A stretch of DNA of 64,000 nt from Spinacia oleracea. Taxonomy: Eukaryota; Streptophyta; Magnoliopsida; Caryophyllales; Amaranthaceae. A program made the position numbers and the translations under genes. Where the stretch lies: NCBI RefSeq assembly GCF_020520425.1, contig NC_079491.1, positions 40,290,027-40,354,026 on the forward strand. Reading direction: 5' to 3'. Shown here one piece after another: positions 43,474 to 54,299 of this stretch. Under the pieces are notes generated by a model, which saw only the letters and a program-made list of their open reading frames with translations, had not been told where the DNA came from and ran no database searches. Position 1 is the stretch's first letter; every line of letters begins with the position of its first letter.

Positions 43474-46194
43474 TTCTTGTACAATTCAGTACTTACTTCC
43501 ATCTTGAGCCAACTTTTAAAGTTTTTGCACCATTCCTCTTCAGAGATTCCAGGATTCGTCAATGCTTGTATTTCAGAATACTCTCTGTGAATATATTAAT
43601 AAAAATTCATTTGAAGTGACAAACTTTATAAAAAAAAAGAAAAGGAAGTTATTAAGAAAAGTGAAATTAACTTAATAAAACTCGTTCTCTTACCTAAGAA
43701 AAGGCTGAACCTCATCACAATTCTTCAAAATATAAATGTGAGCGTCATCCAATTCCCCCTTCTCAAGATCTCTAACACTTGCATCCCCTAGGCTTCGACC
43801 AGAATGACTAAAAATAGGCAGGGTATCATCATGACCTTGGCTATTTTCATAATTTCGATCAAGTCGATTAAATCGGGTCTCTATACTCTGCATATACCTA
43901 GAGCAACGATTCATGCACTCTTCTGCTACATAGCCCTCCGCAATCGAAGCCTCCGGATGAGCCCTATTCCTTATGTAAGACTTCAGCTTATACATGTATT
44001 GTTCTATTGGATACATCCATCTGCACTGAACTGGCCCTCCCATTATAGCTTCGTTAGCTAAGTGGATAGGTAAATGCATCATCACATCAAAGAAGGAAGG
44101 AGGAAAAACCTTCTCCAATTTGCAGAGAGTTATAGGAATTTGGGACTCTAGTTGCTTCAAATCATCCACATTAAGTACTTTCGCACATAATAAAGTAAAG
44201 AACAATGACAACTCAATTAATGCTTCAAGTACAAGTGGAGTGAGAAGACCACGTATTGCTAAAGGAAGAAGATGCTCAAGTATTACATGACAATCGTGGC
44301 TCTTCAAACCCGAAATCTTAGCTTCCTTCGAGTTTACACAATAAGATATATTTGATGAAAAACCATCAGGGACTTTTAGCTCTTTCAAAAAGTTACAGAA
44401 TGTTTATTTTTCGGAGGAGGAAAAAGTATATGGAGCTGGAGGCATCTTCCATTTGTCCCCTACTTTGATAGGGTGCAATGTAGGCCGCAACCCCAAATCT
44501 TTCAAGTCATGACGTGATTTTAAAGTGTCTTTTGTCTTCCCTTGAATATTCATTATTGTCCCAAGAACACTATCACATATGTTCTTCTCAATGTGCATCA
44601 CGTCTAAATTGTGTCATAAGAGATTAGTCTTCCAGTATGGAAGTTCAAAGAAAATACTTTTCTTATTCCAAGTGTCCCTCCTAACTTCATGAGATATTTT
44701 TGTCTTCACACTTGGATCCTTAGACAATATAATGTTCTCGAGATCCTCAAGTTCATTAAGAATATCATCTATTGAAGAAGGTTGTGGAGGTCCTTCACGC
44801 TCGACTGTTCCATCAAATGATTTCTTATCCTTTCTCTATCTATGATTCATTGGCAAATAGCAGCGATGACGCATATAGCATTCCTTTCTTCCGTGAGGTA
44901 GCCTCATTGACCGAGTATCCCTAAGACAACAAGGGCATGCTAGATACCCCTTAGTGCTCCAACCAGATAACATCGCATAGGCTGGAAAATCATTAATGGT
45001 CCACATTAAAGCTGCACGTAGCTGAAAATGACGTTGCGTTGCTGCATCAAAGGTCTCCACACCAACTTCCCACAGATCTTTCAATTCCTCAATTAGAGGC
45101 TGCAAATATACGTCAATTGCATCACCAGGACCTTTAGGACCCGGAATAAGCATTGACAAAATCATATTAGACTGCTTCATACAAAGTTCAGGAGGCACAT
45201 TATACGGAATAAGGATAACAGGCCATATACTATATGATGTTTTTGAATTTGCAAAGGGTTGAAAACCATCACTAGCAAGCCCGAGCCTGACATTTCGAGG
45301 GTCTGATGCAAAATTAGGATGCTCTGTGTCAAATGACTCCCAAGCCGTTCCGTCAACTGGATGTCTCATTGTACCACCTTTCTTCTTTTTCACATGATGC
45401 CATGTCATCAAAGAAGCAGTCTTGGAGCACATAAATAGTCTTTGCAACCTCGGTTTTAATGGAAAGTATCGTAGTGTCTTCTGAGGTATTCTCTTACCAT
45501 TCGATTTACACTTCTCTTCCCCATTGTGTTTGTTACTCTTCCATCTTGATGCACCACATATGTCACAGGCATTCAACTTCTCATTCTCCTTCCAATAAAG
45601 CATGCAATCATTGACACATGCATCAATTTTTTGATATGACAAACCAAGGTCTTTCATTACCTTCTTAGACTTATTATAAGACTTTGGCAAATTTGATCCC
45701 TTGGGAAGAAGATCCTCCTTTAAGAAATCTAAGAGCATGGTAAATGATTCGTTGGTCCAACGACCCAAAGTCTTAATATGAAGAAGTTTTAAGAGGGCAG
45801 ACATTCTAGAACTCTTGCAACCTTCATAAACCGGATCTTGAGAATCCTTCAACAAGTTATAAAACCTTTAGGCATCTGCATTTGGTTCCTCAAGATTACT
45901 ATCATTCAAGGAAGAACCAACATTATTGCACTCGGAATATAAATCCCGAATAATACCAAGCATTTCATCTAACTCGTTTCCATTTTCTTCCGCGATATTA
46001 TCACTAGTAGAAAAATATTTATTTGCTGCTATGCGTTAGTGGCGTTAATTCAAAAACGCCTCTAACTAAATGATAAAATGGAGGAATCAGGTGAAGGAGC
46101 ATTCATTGGCGGTGTTAGTTTTAATTATAACGCCTCGAATCGGTGTTAATTTTTAGTTAGCGGCGTCTTCATGTATAACGCTGCAGTGTTCTAG

Positions 46195-48529
46195 CTCCCA
46201 ATGCAGGAACAAAATTTCACCCCGCGCATAATTCTTTGTTTAGGTTCTCGTCATTTCATAAAACCTCCTCCCTAAACTGGGTCTGACTCTGAACTCTTTC
46301 TTCACCAGTGAGTCTCGCCGGAAAAATGAAGCTTGAGATTCATCTCCACCGTCATTGTCTGGCCTTCGAACTCATATCCACCGTCGCTGTTCTTACTAAA
46401 GGTAAATTATGCTTCCACTCGTCTCTCCTCCTCCTTGCCATTTTATCCGTTCAATTACTATATTCCCCTTGTTTCAGTCTCTCAATTTTACATGAATATG
46501 TTTGAATTATCGAATTATTTCTCTCTTGCTCTCCCCTCTCCTATCTCCCGCTGAAACTGTAAAACCCTAATTATCAATTTCAAATTTTCGCTTAAAAACC
46601 TTAAAAATCCTTCGAATTTGAGGTCAGGTAATTTCGTGTGTCTAATTTATTATGAAAATTTGATTTTTAGGTCAGGTGCTTGGAAGAAAGAGGACCTCAA
46701 ATTTGAGAGAAACACGAGTTTTATTCCAGTAAGACATACTTTTACTTGCTAAAACATGAGTTTTACTTTAATTGTCTATTTATATTTTCTGGGTTTGGTT
46801 TGAAATGAGTGCAGAAATCAGGGAGGTTGTTGCAACATCAAGTGCTATAATATGATTCAGAAGGTGAATTTTTAAATTGAAGTTATTAATTTTTGTTGTT
46901 CTGATAATTAACTTGAGTGAGTTGTTATGGTATCGTTATTTTGTTTCAACTTTCATTATCTCTTGCTGTTGGATCTTTTCAATACACTAAATTATGGTGA
47001 TTTAGCAAGTACTTAGTTCTACTTTAGGTGATTAAAATTAAACAATCAAATGATTGAGAAAATTTGGACTTATACAACTTTTTCTTGTACGACTACTGAT
47101 TATGGTGATATAAAGTCTAAAGAATGTATGTACATACTGTAGTATATTAAGTTTTGATATTGTAGTGGTAGTGTTGGACACTGTTGTTTGATTGTTATTG
47201 TTGAGGAACATATGAGTTATATTACACGGTTATATTGTTCATTGTTGCTCTTTGGAACTAGACGTCGGCAATACAAGAGTATAGAGTAATACACTTAGCT
47301 TAAATCTGAGGTTTCAATCCCCTTGTTTTATAAATGTATCTTGGCGGTGCTTAAATTTTTAGTATCTTTACCAGGAAGGGGAAAAAGTGTCTTGTGGTAG
47401 GTGATAAGTCTTGCTACTTCGTTGAATCTTAGCCCAGAAACACACCTGACTAATCAATTTTCAGAAGGCGACAAAGGGTGTGTCCCTCATCTCTCTGTGT
47501 AAAGTAGGTCGCAGTTCAGATAGTTGAGTCTGCTCTTTAGCTAGAAGTCTTATTGTGGAAGAAGTTTATTAGAACCTATCTTTATTTATTGTTGGAGGTT
47601 GCTAAATTTTGATTGCATATGTAGGAGTATCATACTAGCTCACTGTAGGACAAAAGAACTCAATTACCAGCTTTTCTGGTTTAGTTTTGAGCAGCATATT
47701 GTAGAGATTTGAAGAAATTAAACAACTCCTGAAATAGATTGGCATTTGTTGCTTCTGATGTATTGTGATGTTGATGTCTGATGTATTGTTGCTTCTACTA
47801 TACTGTGTTGTTGCTATCTGTTGTTGTTGTTGTTATACTATGCTGTTATTATGAGATGTTATTGCTGCTATGCACAATCTGTTGTTGATGTTGTTGTTGT
47901 TCTAAGTTGTAGCATCTGCTGTTATGCACAAGTTATTGCTGGTATAGATTTAGATAACTTTTACACTTCTTTTCGTATTATTTATCTACTATGTTTCAGC
48001 TAGGAACGTCTTTCTTGGGTGGTCTTTGGCAAGATACAATTACCAATTGGTTGCATGGTGCTGTGTTGTACTTCTGTCTCTAACTTATTACTTTCCATGT
48101 CCTACTTAGATGACTCCCAAACTATGGATTTCCCCTTTAATAGCATCCAAAAGCTTCACCTACCTCCTCTCATTAGTTCTAATGTAGGCTAAGCTTTACT
48201 GCGGACAAGTCCCAGAATAATTTAGAGCTTTATTATTTGTGATTTGTGACAACATGCCCCCTTTGCCTTTATGCTCCTAGGTTATTCATGGGTGTTGTAT
48301 ATAACGCCAGTACACTTTGACTACTGTTTACAGGGTTTTATTAGCTTTAAACTGGTTTATATCAGCTGGATAATGGCCTGATATATGAGACTAGCTCTGA
48401 GGAGAGCTAATATGACCCTAGGTTTTATTGGCTTTAAACTGATTCAGGTGTTGTCTATTAACTGGTCTTTGCCAGGAGAAGGCTGCTCTGTTTTTTTTTA
48501 GCAGAAGATACAAACACACAAAGGAAGAA
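46195..48529 (+). other. Inner CACTA, left non-coding part
   Basis: No recognised gene. Short frames near 46,308-46,554 and 47,821-48,003 look like leader and low-complexity (TTGTTGTTG) sequence. It could hold the promoter and leader for transcripts running into the captured exons. Confidence 0.5.
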
Positions 48530-49000
48530 TCACCCATATTTTCTAGCTTTTTGAGACAGATCATGGGCAAACTTAACTCTATTTCTACTACATTTGACAA
48601 TGGAGCAGTGTTCAAAACTATCAGCTATCATTCTAATCTCACTGCAAATTGAAACCAGTTCTAATCTACATTCAGGAAACTCCCTTAATGCTTTAATACT
48701 GTTGTACCAATCAGTGAGAATTGTTAAACATCGAACTTGAAGAGATACAGCTTTCTGCATACCAGCCAAAATTGCCTTCATTTTAGATTGTCCAGCATTT
48801 ACTGCTTGTACTCTCTGACCATCTGCACACACAATTCTTCCATTTACTTCTATACCCCATCCTACTGCAGCAATCATACTCCCTTTCTTCTTTAAGTGTT
48901 TCCATGCCCCATCAACAATAAGTACATCTGCATTATCATCAGATAAACCTTTTAGAATCAGCCTGTTTTCATTAGTGCTAGACCAATCTGTTTCTGAATG
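48530..49000 (-). pseudogene. RNase H-like domain fragment of a plant LINE (RVT_3 type)
   Basis: Minus strand, 186-codon open frame: DGAWKHLKKKGSMIAAVGWG, IVCADGQRVQAVNAGQSKMK, AILAGMQKAVSLQVRCLTIL, TDWYNSIKALRE, FAHDLSQKARKYG. The spacing of Asp (start), Glu-like position (here Lys in SKMKAI), Asp (LTDW) and Asp (AHD) follows the RNase H-like domain found at the C-terminus of plant non-LTR retrotransposons and related host genes. The second acidic residue appears replaced. No reverse transcriptase part is present. Confidence 0.7.
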
Positions 49001-49086
49001 TGTATTCTTCCTTTTGAAAGTCATGTTGCGCATTCTATCTGCTTCAATTGCTTCTTTCAAAAACATTTGACTTGTTTCAATTATCT

Positions 49087-49577
49087 GCAATGGATCAAAA
49101 GAAGTGCCTCAGAAAATAATACAGTTTCTATGAATCCAGATGATGATGCTTCAAAGTTAGTTGATTTTCAGAAGATCATGAACTTTTCTTCTGAATTTGA
49201 GACTGTTTTAAAGGAGGTTATGTTCATTTCTGAATCTGATAAGAATGATGAAATATTAAACAACTTTGCTGATAACGTGGAGGTGCACTTTGCTGTGAGG
49301 AAAAAGAGAGAAATGCTGGCAAATGCTAGACAGTTGATTCTACGATGTGACTTTACTGTTCCAGAAGTAAGTCTCATTCAACCTGTCTTATATCTTTGTG
49401 CTCATCTGCTGGAATTACGTACTAACAATTAGCTCTCAGGAGTTTAGCAGCAAAGGACCTAAGTTCATAAATAACACATACAATGATTGTGCTGTCAATT
49501 TGCTTTTTTCGTCAAAGAGGTGTATAGTGTCCCTTGCTGCTTGTCAGTTGATGAAGTTGGTGCATCAAACACTTCAA
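49087..49577 (+). pseudogene. Captured ZW10-like kinetochore protein gene exons
   Basis: Two exon-like pieces. The first, to 49,366, reads DASKLVDFQKIMNFSSEFET, VLKEVMFISESDKNDEILNN and FADNVEVHFAVRKKREMLAN and ends at a GT donor. The second, 49,440-49,577 after CTCTCAG, reads CAVNLLFSSKRCIVSLAACQ and LMKLVHQTLQ before another donor. This combination matches the middle of plant ZW10 (centromere/kinetochore, also Golgi-ER tethering) as I recall it. The frame is open within the exons, but the N- and C-terminal parts of the gene are missing. Confidence 0.6.
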
Positions 49578-50037
49578 GTAAGATAGTTATTTCTGGCTAT
49601 TATTCTGACTTGTTCACTTGTTTATATTATCATTATGTATAATCACACTAAGCTTTCATTTTGGCAAATTATGATAGAATGTGATACATGGATCATTCTG
49701 ATTAGCGGATAAACCCCATGAAATGTTAAACTTGACATGTTTAAGAGTTACTTCACATGAACATTTTTCTTCACCATTTTATCACAGTTATACCTATTAG
49801 TTTTGCTTCGTGAACATTTTGCTTCATTTAGACCCATTAGTTTCTGAAATGGAAACTATTTTGTGTTATGATCATCTATTATGATACAACTAGGTTTATT
49901 TTTTTTGACTGTTGGTTAATTAAATAGAAATTGTGTTAGTTGAGATTTTAAGGGTGTTAATTGCAAAATTGCAATGCTGCTTTTTTCTTGAAGTATGCTC
50001 ACTTTTAGGAAGCTTCATTTGCAAATACTGTTATTAG

Positions 50038-51200
50038 GATTAGGTTATGGTTCTTGGCTTCCTATTGGAGTTACCTGATGCAGTTTTTATACAGCGTGGA
50101 ACAGGCTTGTCAACTCCCCTGAACACATCTTCTACGCGGCAAATGAAATCTGCAGAAGATCTGGCTGAATATTTGAAAAATTTCCGTGCAGACAACATTG
50201 TGAACAATGTTGAATTCATTAGAGAGAGCATTGTTCCAGAAGCTGGGCCTTGGACTATCTTGGGTCAGGTGTAAATTGACTTAGGTACTTGTCTCTTGAT
50301 TGTTTTGCATGATTTCATGCATAGTTTGCGAGTACAGACACTGTATATTTTGCAATGTTCCATGTATTGTTTATCTTAACTAAGTTTTAACTAGTATTTG
50401 TTCCCCATAACCTTTCCATGCTTGATCCAACTTTTCACAGTCTAGTGGAAAGAAGTGTATTTATAGAGTAAACAAAAGAATGTTCGTGTGTGTTTTCTAT
50501 TCTTTTGATCCTAGGTATTTAGGATTCATGTCATCTTTTTATTCTATTTTGAGATCTCTGCCTGTGTAGTTTGCATACTAATTGTTGAGCTCCTTGTCAC
50601 TATTTAGTCATAAAAATTAATGACCCTAATTATATACCGTAATTCTTTAGTCTTCCCAATTTCTTCTTTTCTTTGTTCGTTCCCTTAATTCCTCTGTTTT
50701 TCACAGGCTTAAGAGAGCCTGGGATCCTGTTATAACTCCAGGTGCACAAAAGCAACTCAGTTATTACTTTCTGAATGCAGTAAGTAAAACCAATACATGT
50801 AAGGTTGTAATTCAAGTACACTGACTCTATTATTTACTTGGTATGACAATTATTTGCTTGAAACTTTCATAGATGGCTGTTTGATAATTGGGGGGGTTTC
50901 AACACGAACCCACTATATGCGATACTTCATGAGGTGATTTACTGCCAAGTAAGTTTAGTCTCTATCAGTATAGATTTTTTTTAAATAATAAAAACAAGCC
51001 GCCCGCATGCATACATTGGAGCATAAATGCTTGCTTCTGCATGTCTAGCAAAGATTTCATGATAATCATGATTAATGTTTTCGATTCTGCAGGGTGTTCC
51101 ATCTCAGTGGGCTGCTCAAAGAATAAGGGAGGCCAACGGAAGCAAGTTTGACGCAATCAAAGCAGCAAAAGAAGGGCGTCCTGTATATTTTACGGGAGAG
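50038..51200 (+). pseudogene. Captured proline iminopeptidase-like gene, four exons
   Basis: Exons bounded by GT-AG: about 50,038-50,268 (LPDAVFIQRGTGLSTPLNTS, EDLAEYLKNFRADNIVNNVE, AGPWTILGQ), 50,707-50,779 (KRAWDPVITPGAQKQLSYYF), 50,873-50,948 (NPLYAILHEVIYCQ in part), 51,093-51,200 (GVPSQWAAQRIREANGSKFD, AAKEGRPVYFTGE). The order matches plant proline iminopeptidase-like alpha/beta hydrolases (S33), but the exons with the catalytic Ser (GQSxGG continues after the first exon), Asp and His are missing. The Asp expected before RGTG is Gln. It is therefore a catalytically empty, spliced-looking relic. Confidence 0.72.
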
Positions 51201-51908
51201 GTAACTTTCTGGAGATTCTATTTCATAATTATGTAGTGTAGTAAACTAGTAATCATTGGGATATAACGTATGCTCAGTTCTGGTAATGGGCTGAAGCTAA
51301 TGCTACAACTACAATTATAGTATGTTAGTATTACTTCTGGACTTCAAGGAGATATTTCATATTCTTATCCAAGAATTGACCATAGACTGTTAATAATACT
51401 CGAGTGCCTTATTATATTGCTTAACCATGCGAACTGATCGAGCTCTTTGAATTTGATATTTTGATTTAACAAGCACCACACAGAAGTACATGGTTTACAG
51501 TTTGTATCTGTTTACTAATTTCTTAACACCACACAGAAGTACATGGTTATGGTTAGTATTGTCATATACTGGAGTTCACATTATATGCATCAATAATTCT
51601 TTGATTTCCAATGAACCTAAGAGAACAGGTCTTGCATAAAATTAAAAATAGTTGTCTGTTTAAGCATGAAACAGAAAATTTAAATCTCAAATGTTAAAGA
51701 TAAGAAGGAATGACAGTTTCCTGGGAGAATATTCATATCGGCGCAGTTGAAAGAAACAAAACACAAGCTTTGTTCTGATCAGACTTTCAATTCTGACCAG
51801 TTTCAGACTTTCAGTTCTGATCAGTTCAAGCTTTGTTCAAAGTTGACCAGGATTGACTTTTTTGAGATTTTGGTCAAAGTTGACCAGCGTTGCAGTGTGG
51901 AGGTAAGC

Positions 51909-52985
51909 TAATACTAAGTATATTAAAAATTAAAAGGGTTTAGAATACCAATCTAAGTTCACGGGTTAGAGTTGGGAGCAAAAACGACTATAACACTCAA
52001 AATATGACCTATAATGATCAATAAAGCCTTAAACGCGCATAACTTGACCAAAGTAGATGAGAATGAGTCTAAGTAACCTAATACTAAGTATATTAAACAT
52101 TTAAAGGGTTTAGAATACCAATCTAACTTCACGGGTTAGAGTTGGGAGCAAAAACGACTATAACAGTCAAAATATGACCTATAATGATCAATAAAGCCTT
52201 AAACGCGCATAACTTGACCAAAGTAGATGAGAATGAGTCTAAGTAACCTAATACTAAGTATATTAAACATTTAAAGGGTTTAGAATACCAATCTAAGTTC
52301 GCGGGTTAGAGTTGGGAGCAAAAACGACTATAACAGTCAAAATATGACCTATAATGATCATTAAAGCCTTAAACACGCATAACTTGACCAAAGTAGATGA
52401 GAATGAGTCTAAGTAACCTAATACTAAGTATATTAAACATTTAAAGGGTTTAGAATACCAATCTAAGTTCACGGGTTAGAGTTGGGAGCAAAAACGACTA
52501 TAACAATCAAATATGACCTATAATGATCAATAAAGCCTTAAACGCGCATAACTTGACCAAAGTAGATGAGAATGAGTCTAAGTAACCTAATACTAAGTGT
52601 ATTAAACATTTAAAGGGTTTATAATACCAATCTAACTTCACAGGTTTGAGTTGGGAGCAAAAACGACTATAACAGTCAAAATATGACCTATAATGATCAA
52701 TAAAGCCTTAAACGCGCATAACTTGACCAAAGTAGACGAGAATGAGTCTAAGTAACCTAATACTAAGTATATTAAACATTTAAAGGGTTTAGAATACCAA
52801 TCTAAGTTCACGGGTTAGAGTTGGGAGCAAAAACGACTATAATAGTCAAAATATGACCTATAATGATCAATAAAGCCTTAAACGCACATAACTTAACCAA
52901 AGTAGATGAGAATGAGTCTAAGTAACCTAATACTAAGTATATTAAACATTTAAAGGGTTTAGAGTACCAATCTAAGTTCGCGGGT
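51909..52985. repeat. 170-bp tandem array, about 6.4 copies
   Basis: ATACTAAGTATATTAAACAT recurs at 51,911, 52,081, 52,251, 52,421, 52,590, 52,760 and 52,930: period 170 with one 169. Copies are nearly identical, differing at single sites (for example TTCACGGG/TTCGCGGG). The last copy breaks off at about 52,985. It lies between captured exons, in what would be an intron. Confidence 0.95.
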
Positions 52986-53253
52986 ATGACATTTATTGTC
53001 ATGAATATGACTATAACAGTCAAAATATGACCTTTATTGTTTAAGTGGACTAAGTTTTATTGATGGAAAGACACACGATTTTTGGTTGCTTTATTGTCAT
53101 GAATAATGTTGTTGTCATGTTGTCAAGGTTCTTGATTCTAAGGGTTTTCGCCCTTCCATGCTTAGCCATGGTTCGAGGACCTAGGAGACAAAAACTTTTT
53201 AGATCATCTAACCGAAGATAACTAATTTTATGATATATATATTATTTTGTTAG

Positions 53254-53349
53254 GTTTGCACATCACTGAGTGGAGATCCTTTCACCGATGAGAAATTTGA
53301 TGAAATACGAGACAAATGGGCATCATACTTCACCGAACATTGTGTGTAA
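53254..53349 (+). pseudogene. Captured terminal exon, unidentified
   Basis: After an acceptor (TTGTTAG, 53,247-53,253) an open frame reads SLSGDPFTDEKFDEIRDKWA then SYFTEHCV and stops (TAA 53,347-53,349). Composition and the clean acceptor suggest a genuine last exon of a host gene. I do not recognise it; it need not belong to the iminopeptidase-like gene. Confidence 0.45.
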
Positions 53350-54299
53350 TTAACGCTTCATCGATTTCTTTTTGTGGATGTTTCATGCTATTAAAATCAT
53401 ATATAATTGCCTTATTATATTTTTGGTGCAATTTTGTAACGTATGAAGTGTAAAAGATATAGTTATTATAGACTTGAAACTATTAGGTGGTTTATTTTTG
53501 TAAACATATGATGTTTAACTTATATGTAAAAATCAAAGTTTCTTGGAAGTTATTGGTGGTTGATGACACTTTTGGACGTTGTATAAATGTGGCGTGAGTA
53601 CAGGTTGTATATTTTTGGGATTGTTGAATATAAAAATAATATATTATTTATCAAAAAAAGTTACACATTATTTGCGGCGTTTAAACTCCCGCAATTTTAC
53701 CAAAGTTTGAGGCGTTTAGGTAGAAGCGCCGCAATACAATACTATTCATTTGAGGCGTTTTTTCTGCATTACGCCGCAAATGAATGATTAATTTGAGGCG
53801 TTTTTTAACGCCGCAAATCAATACCATTCATTTGCTGCCACTCTATTTGCTGCTACGCCTAAAACGCCGCTAATGAATATAAAAGTGACGCCTCAAATGA
53901 ATGTTTTTCTACTAGTGTATCATCCCCATCATCATCCCCATCATCATCCCCATCACACACAAGTTGAGGCTCTTGCTCCAACCTTTCCCCGTGATGAAAC
54001 CAAAAGGTGTACCTTTTGACTACTCCATAAACTAGAAGATGTTATCTCACTTTTTCTCGGTCCCCAAACTCACCATTCACACATACGCAACAAGGACAAC
54101 GAATATTATAGGTTCCCAACTTTTGAAATGCATAGTCTAAAAAACTATTAACTCCCACTTCAAATGATGGGTCATTAACGTAATCTTCGATCGCCATCCA
54201 ATCCTTACTAGGAGTCATTTTCCCAAAGTGAAAACAAAAAAGAAGGAAAACAGATAAAGGACCTAACTCAGCTGCAAAGAAGAAAAAAGAACCCAAATA

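Larger units (their letters stand above)
46002..53917 (+). mobile_element. Inner CACTA-type transposon, 7916 bp, non-autonomous, TSD TAT
   Basis: Left end CACTAGTAGAAAAATA at 46,002; right end on the minus strand CACTAGTAGAAAAACA at 53,917; 14 bases agree. TAT is duplicated (45,999-46,001 and 53,918-53,920). Subterminal GGCGTT/AACGCC and GCGGC motifs lie at 46,020-46,190 and 53,665-53,895, unlike the TTAACGACGAA of the outer element, so it is another family. It contains no transposase. Instead it carries host-gene exons on the plus strand, a LINE RNase H piece on the minus strand and a 170-bp tandem array. It splits the TNPD gene of the outer CACTA. Confidence 0.93.
43497..54218 (-). pseudogene. 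CACTA TNPD-like transposase (Tnp2/Transposase_21 family), split and with five stops
   Basis: Exon 1 starts at ATG 54,218 with the transposase-associated domain (KDWMAIEDYVNDPSFEVGVN, then CPCCVCVNG). It continues to 53,921, where the inner CACTA interrupts, and resumes at 45,998. Then come the upstream zinc region (CDICGASRW), Tnp2 core (GTAWESFDTEHPNFA, ILSMLIPGPKGPGDAIDVYL, GYLACPCC, LDVMHIEKNICDS), and the DUF4218 region (SHDCHVILEHLLPLAIRG, FDVMMHLPIHLANEA, RWMYPIEQYMYKLKSYIRNR) to the donor at 43,694/43,693. A last short exon is 43,584-43,497 (PGISEEEWCKNF). In-frame stops lie at 54,042-54,044, 45,868-45,870, 44,836-44,838, 44,614-44,616 and 44,404-44,406, with no frameshift between 45,855 and 43,694. 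TNPD is the catalytic cut-and-paste transposase; this copy cannot make it. Confidence 0.92.
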
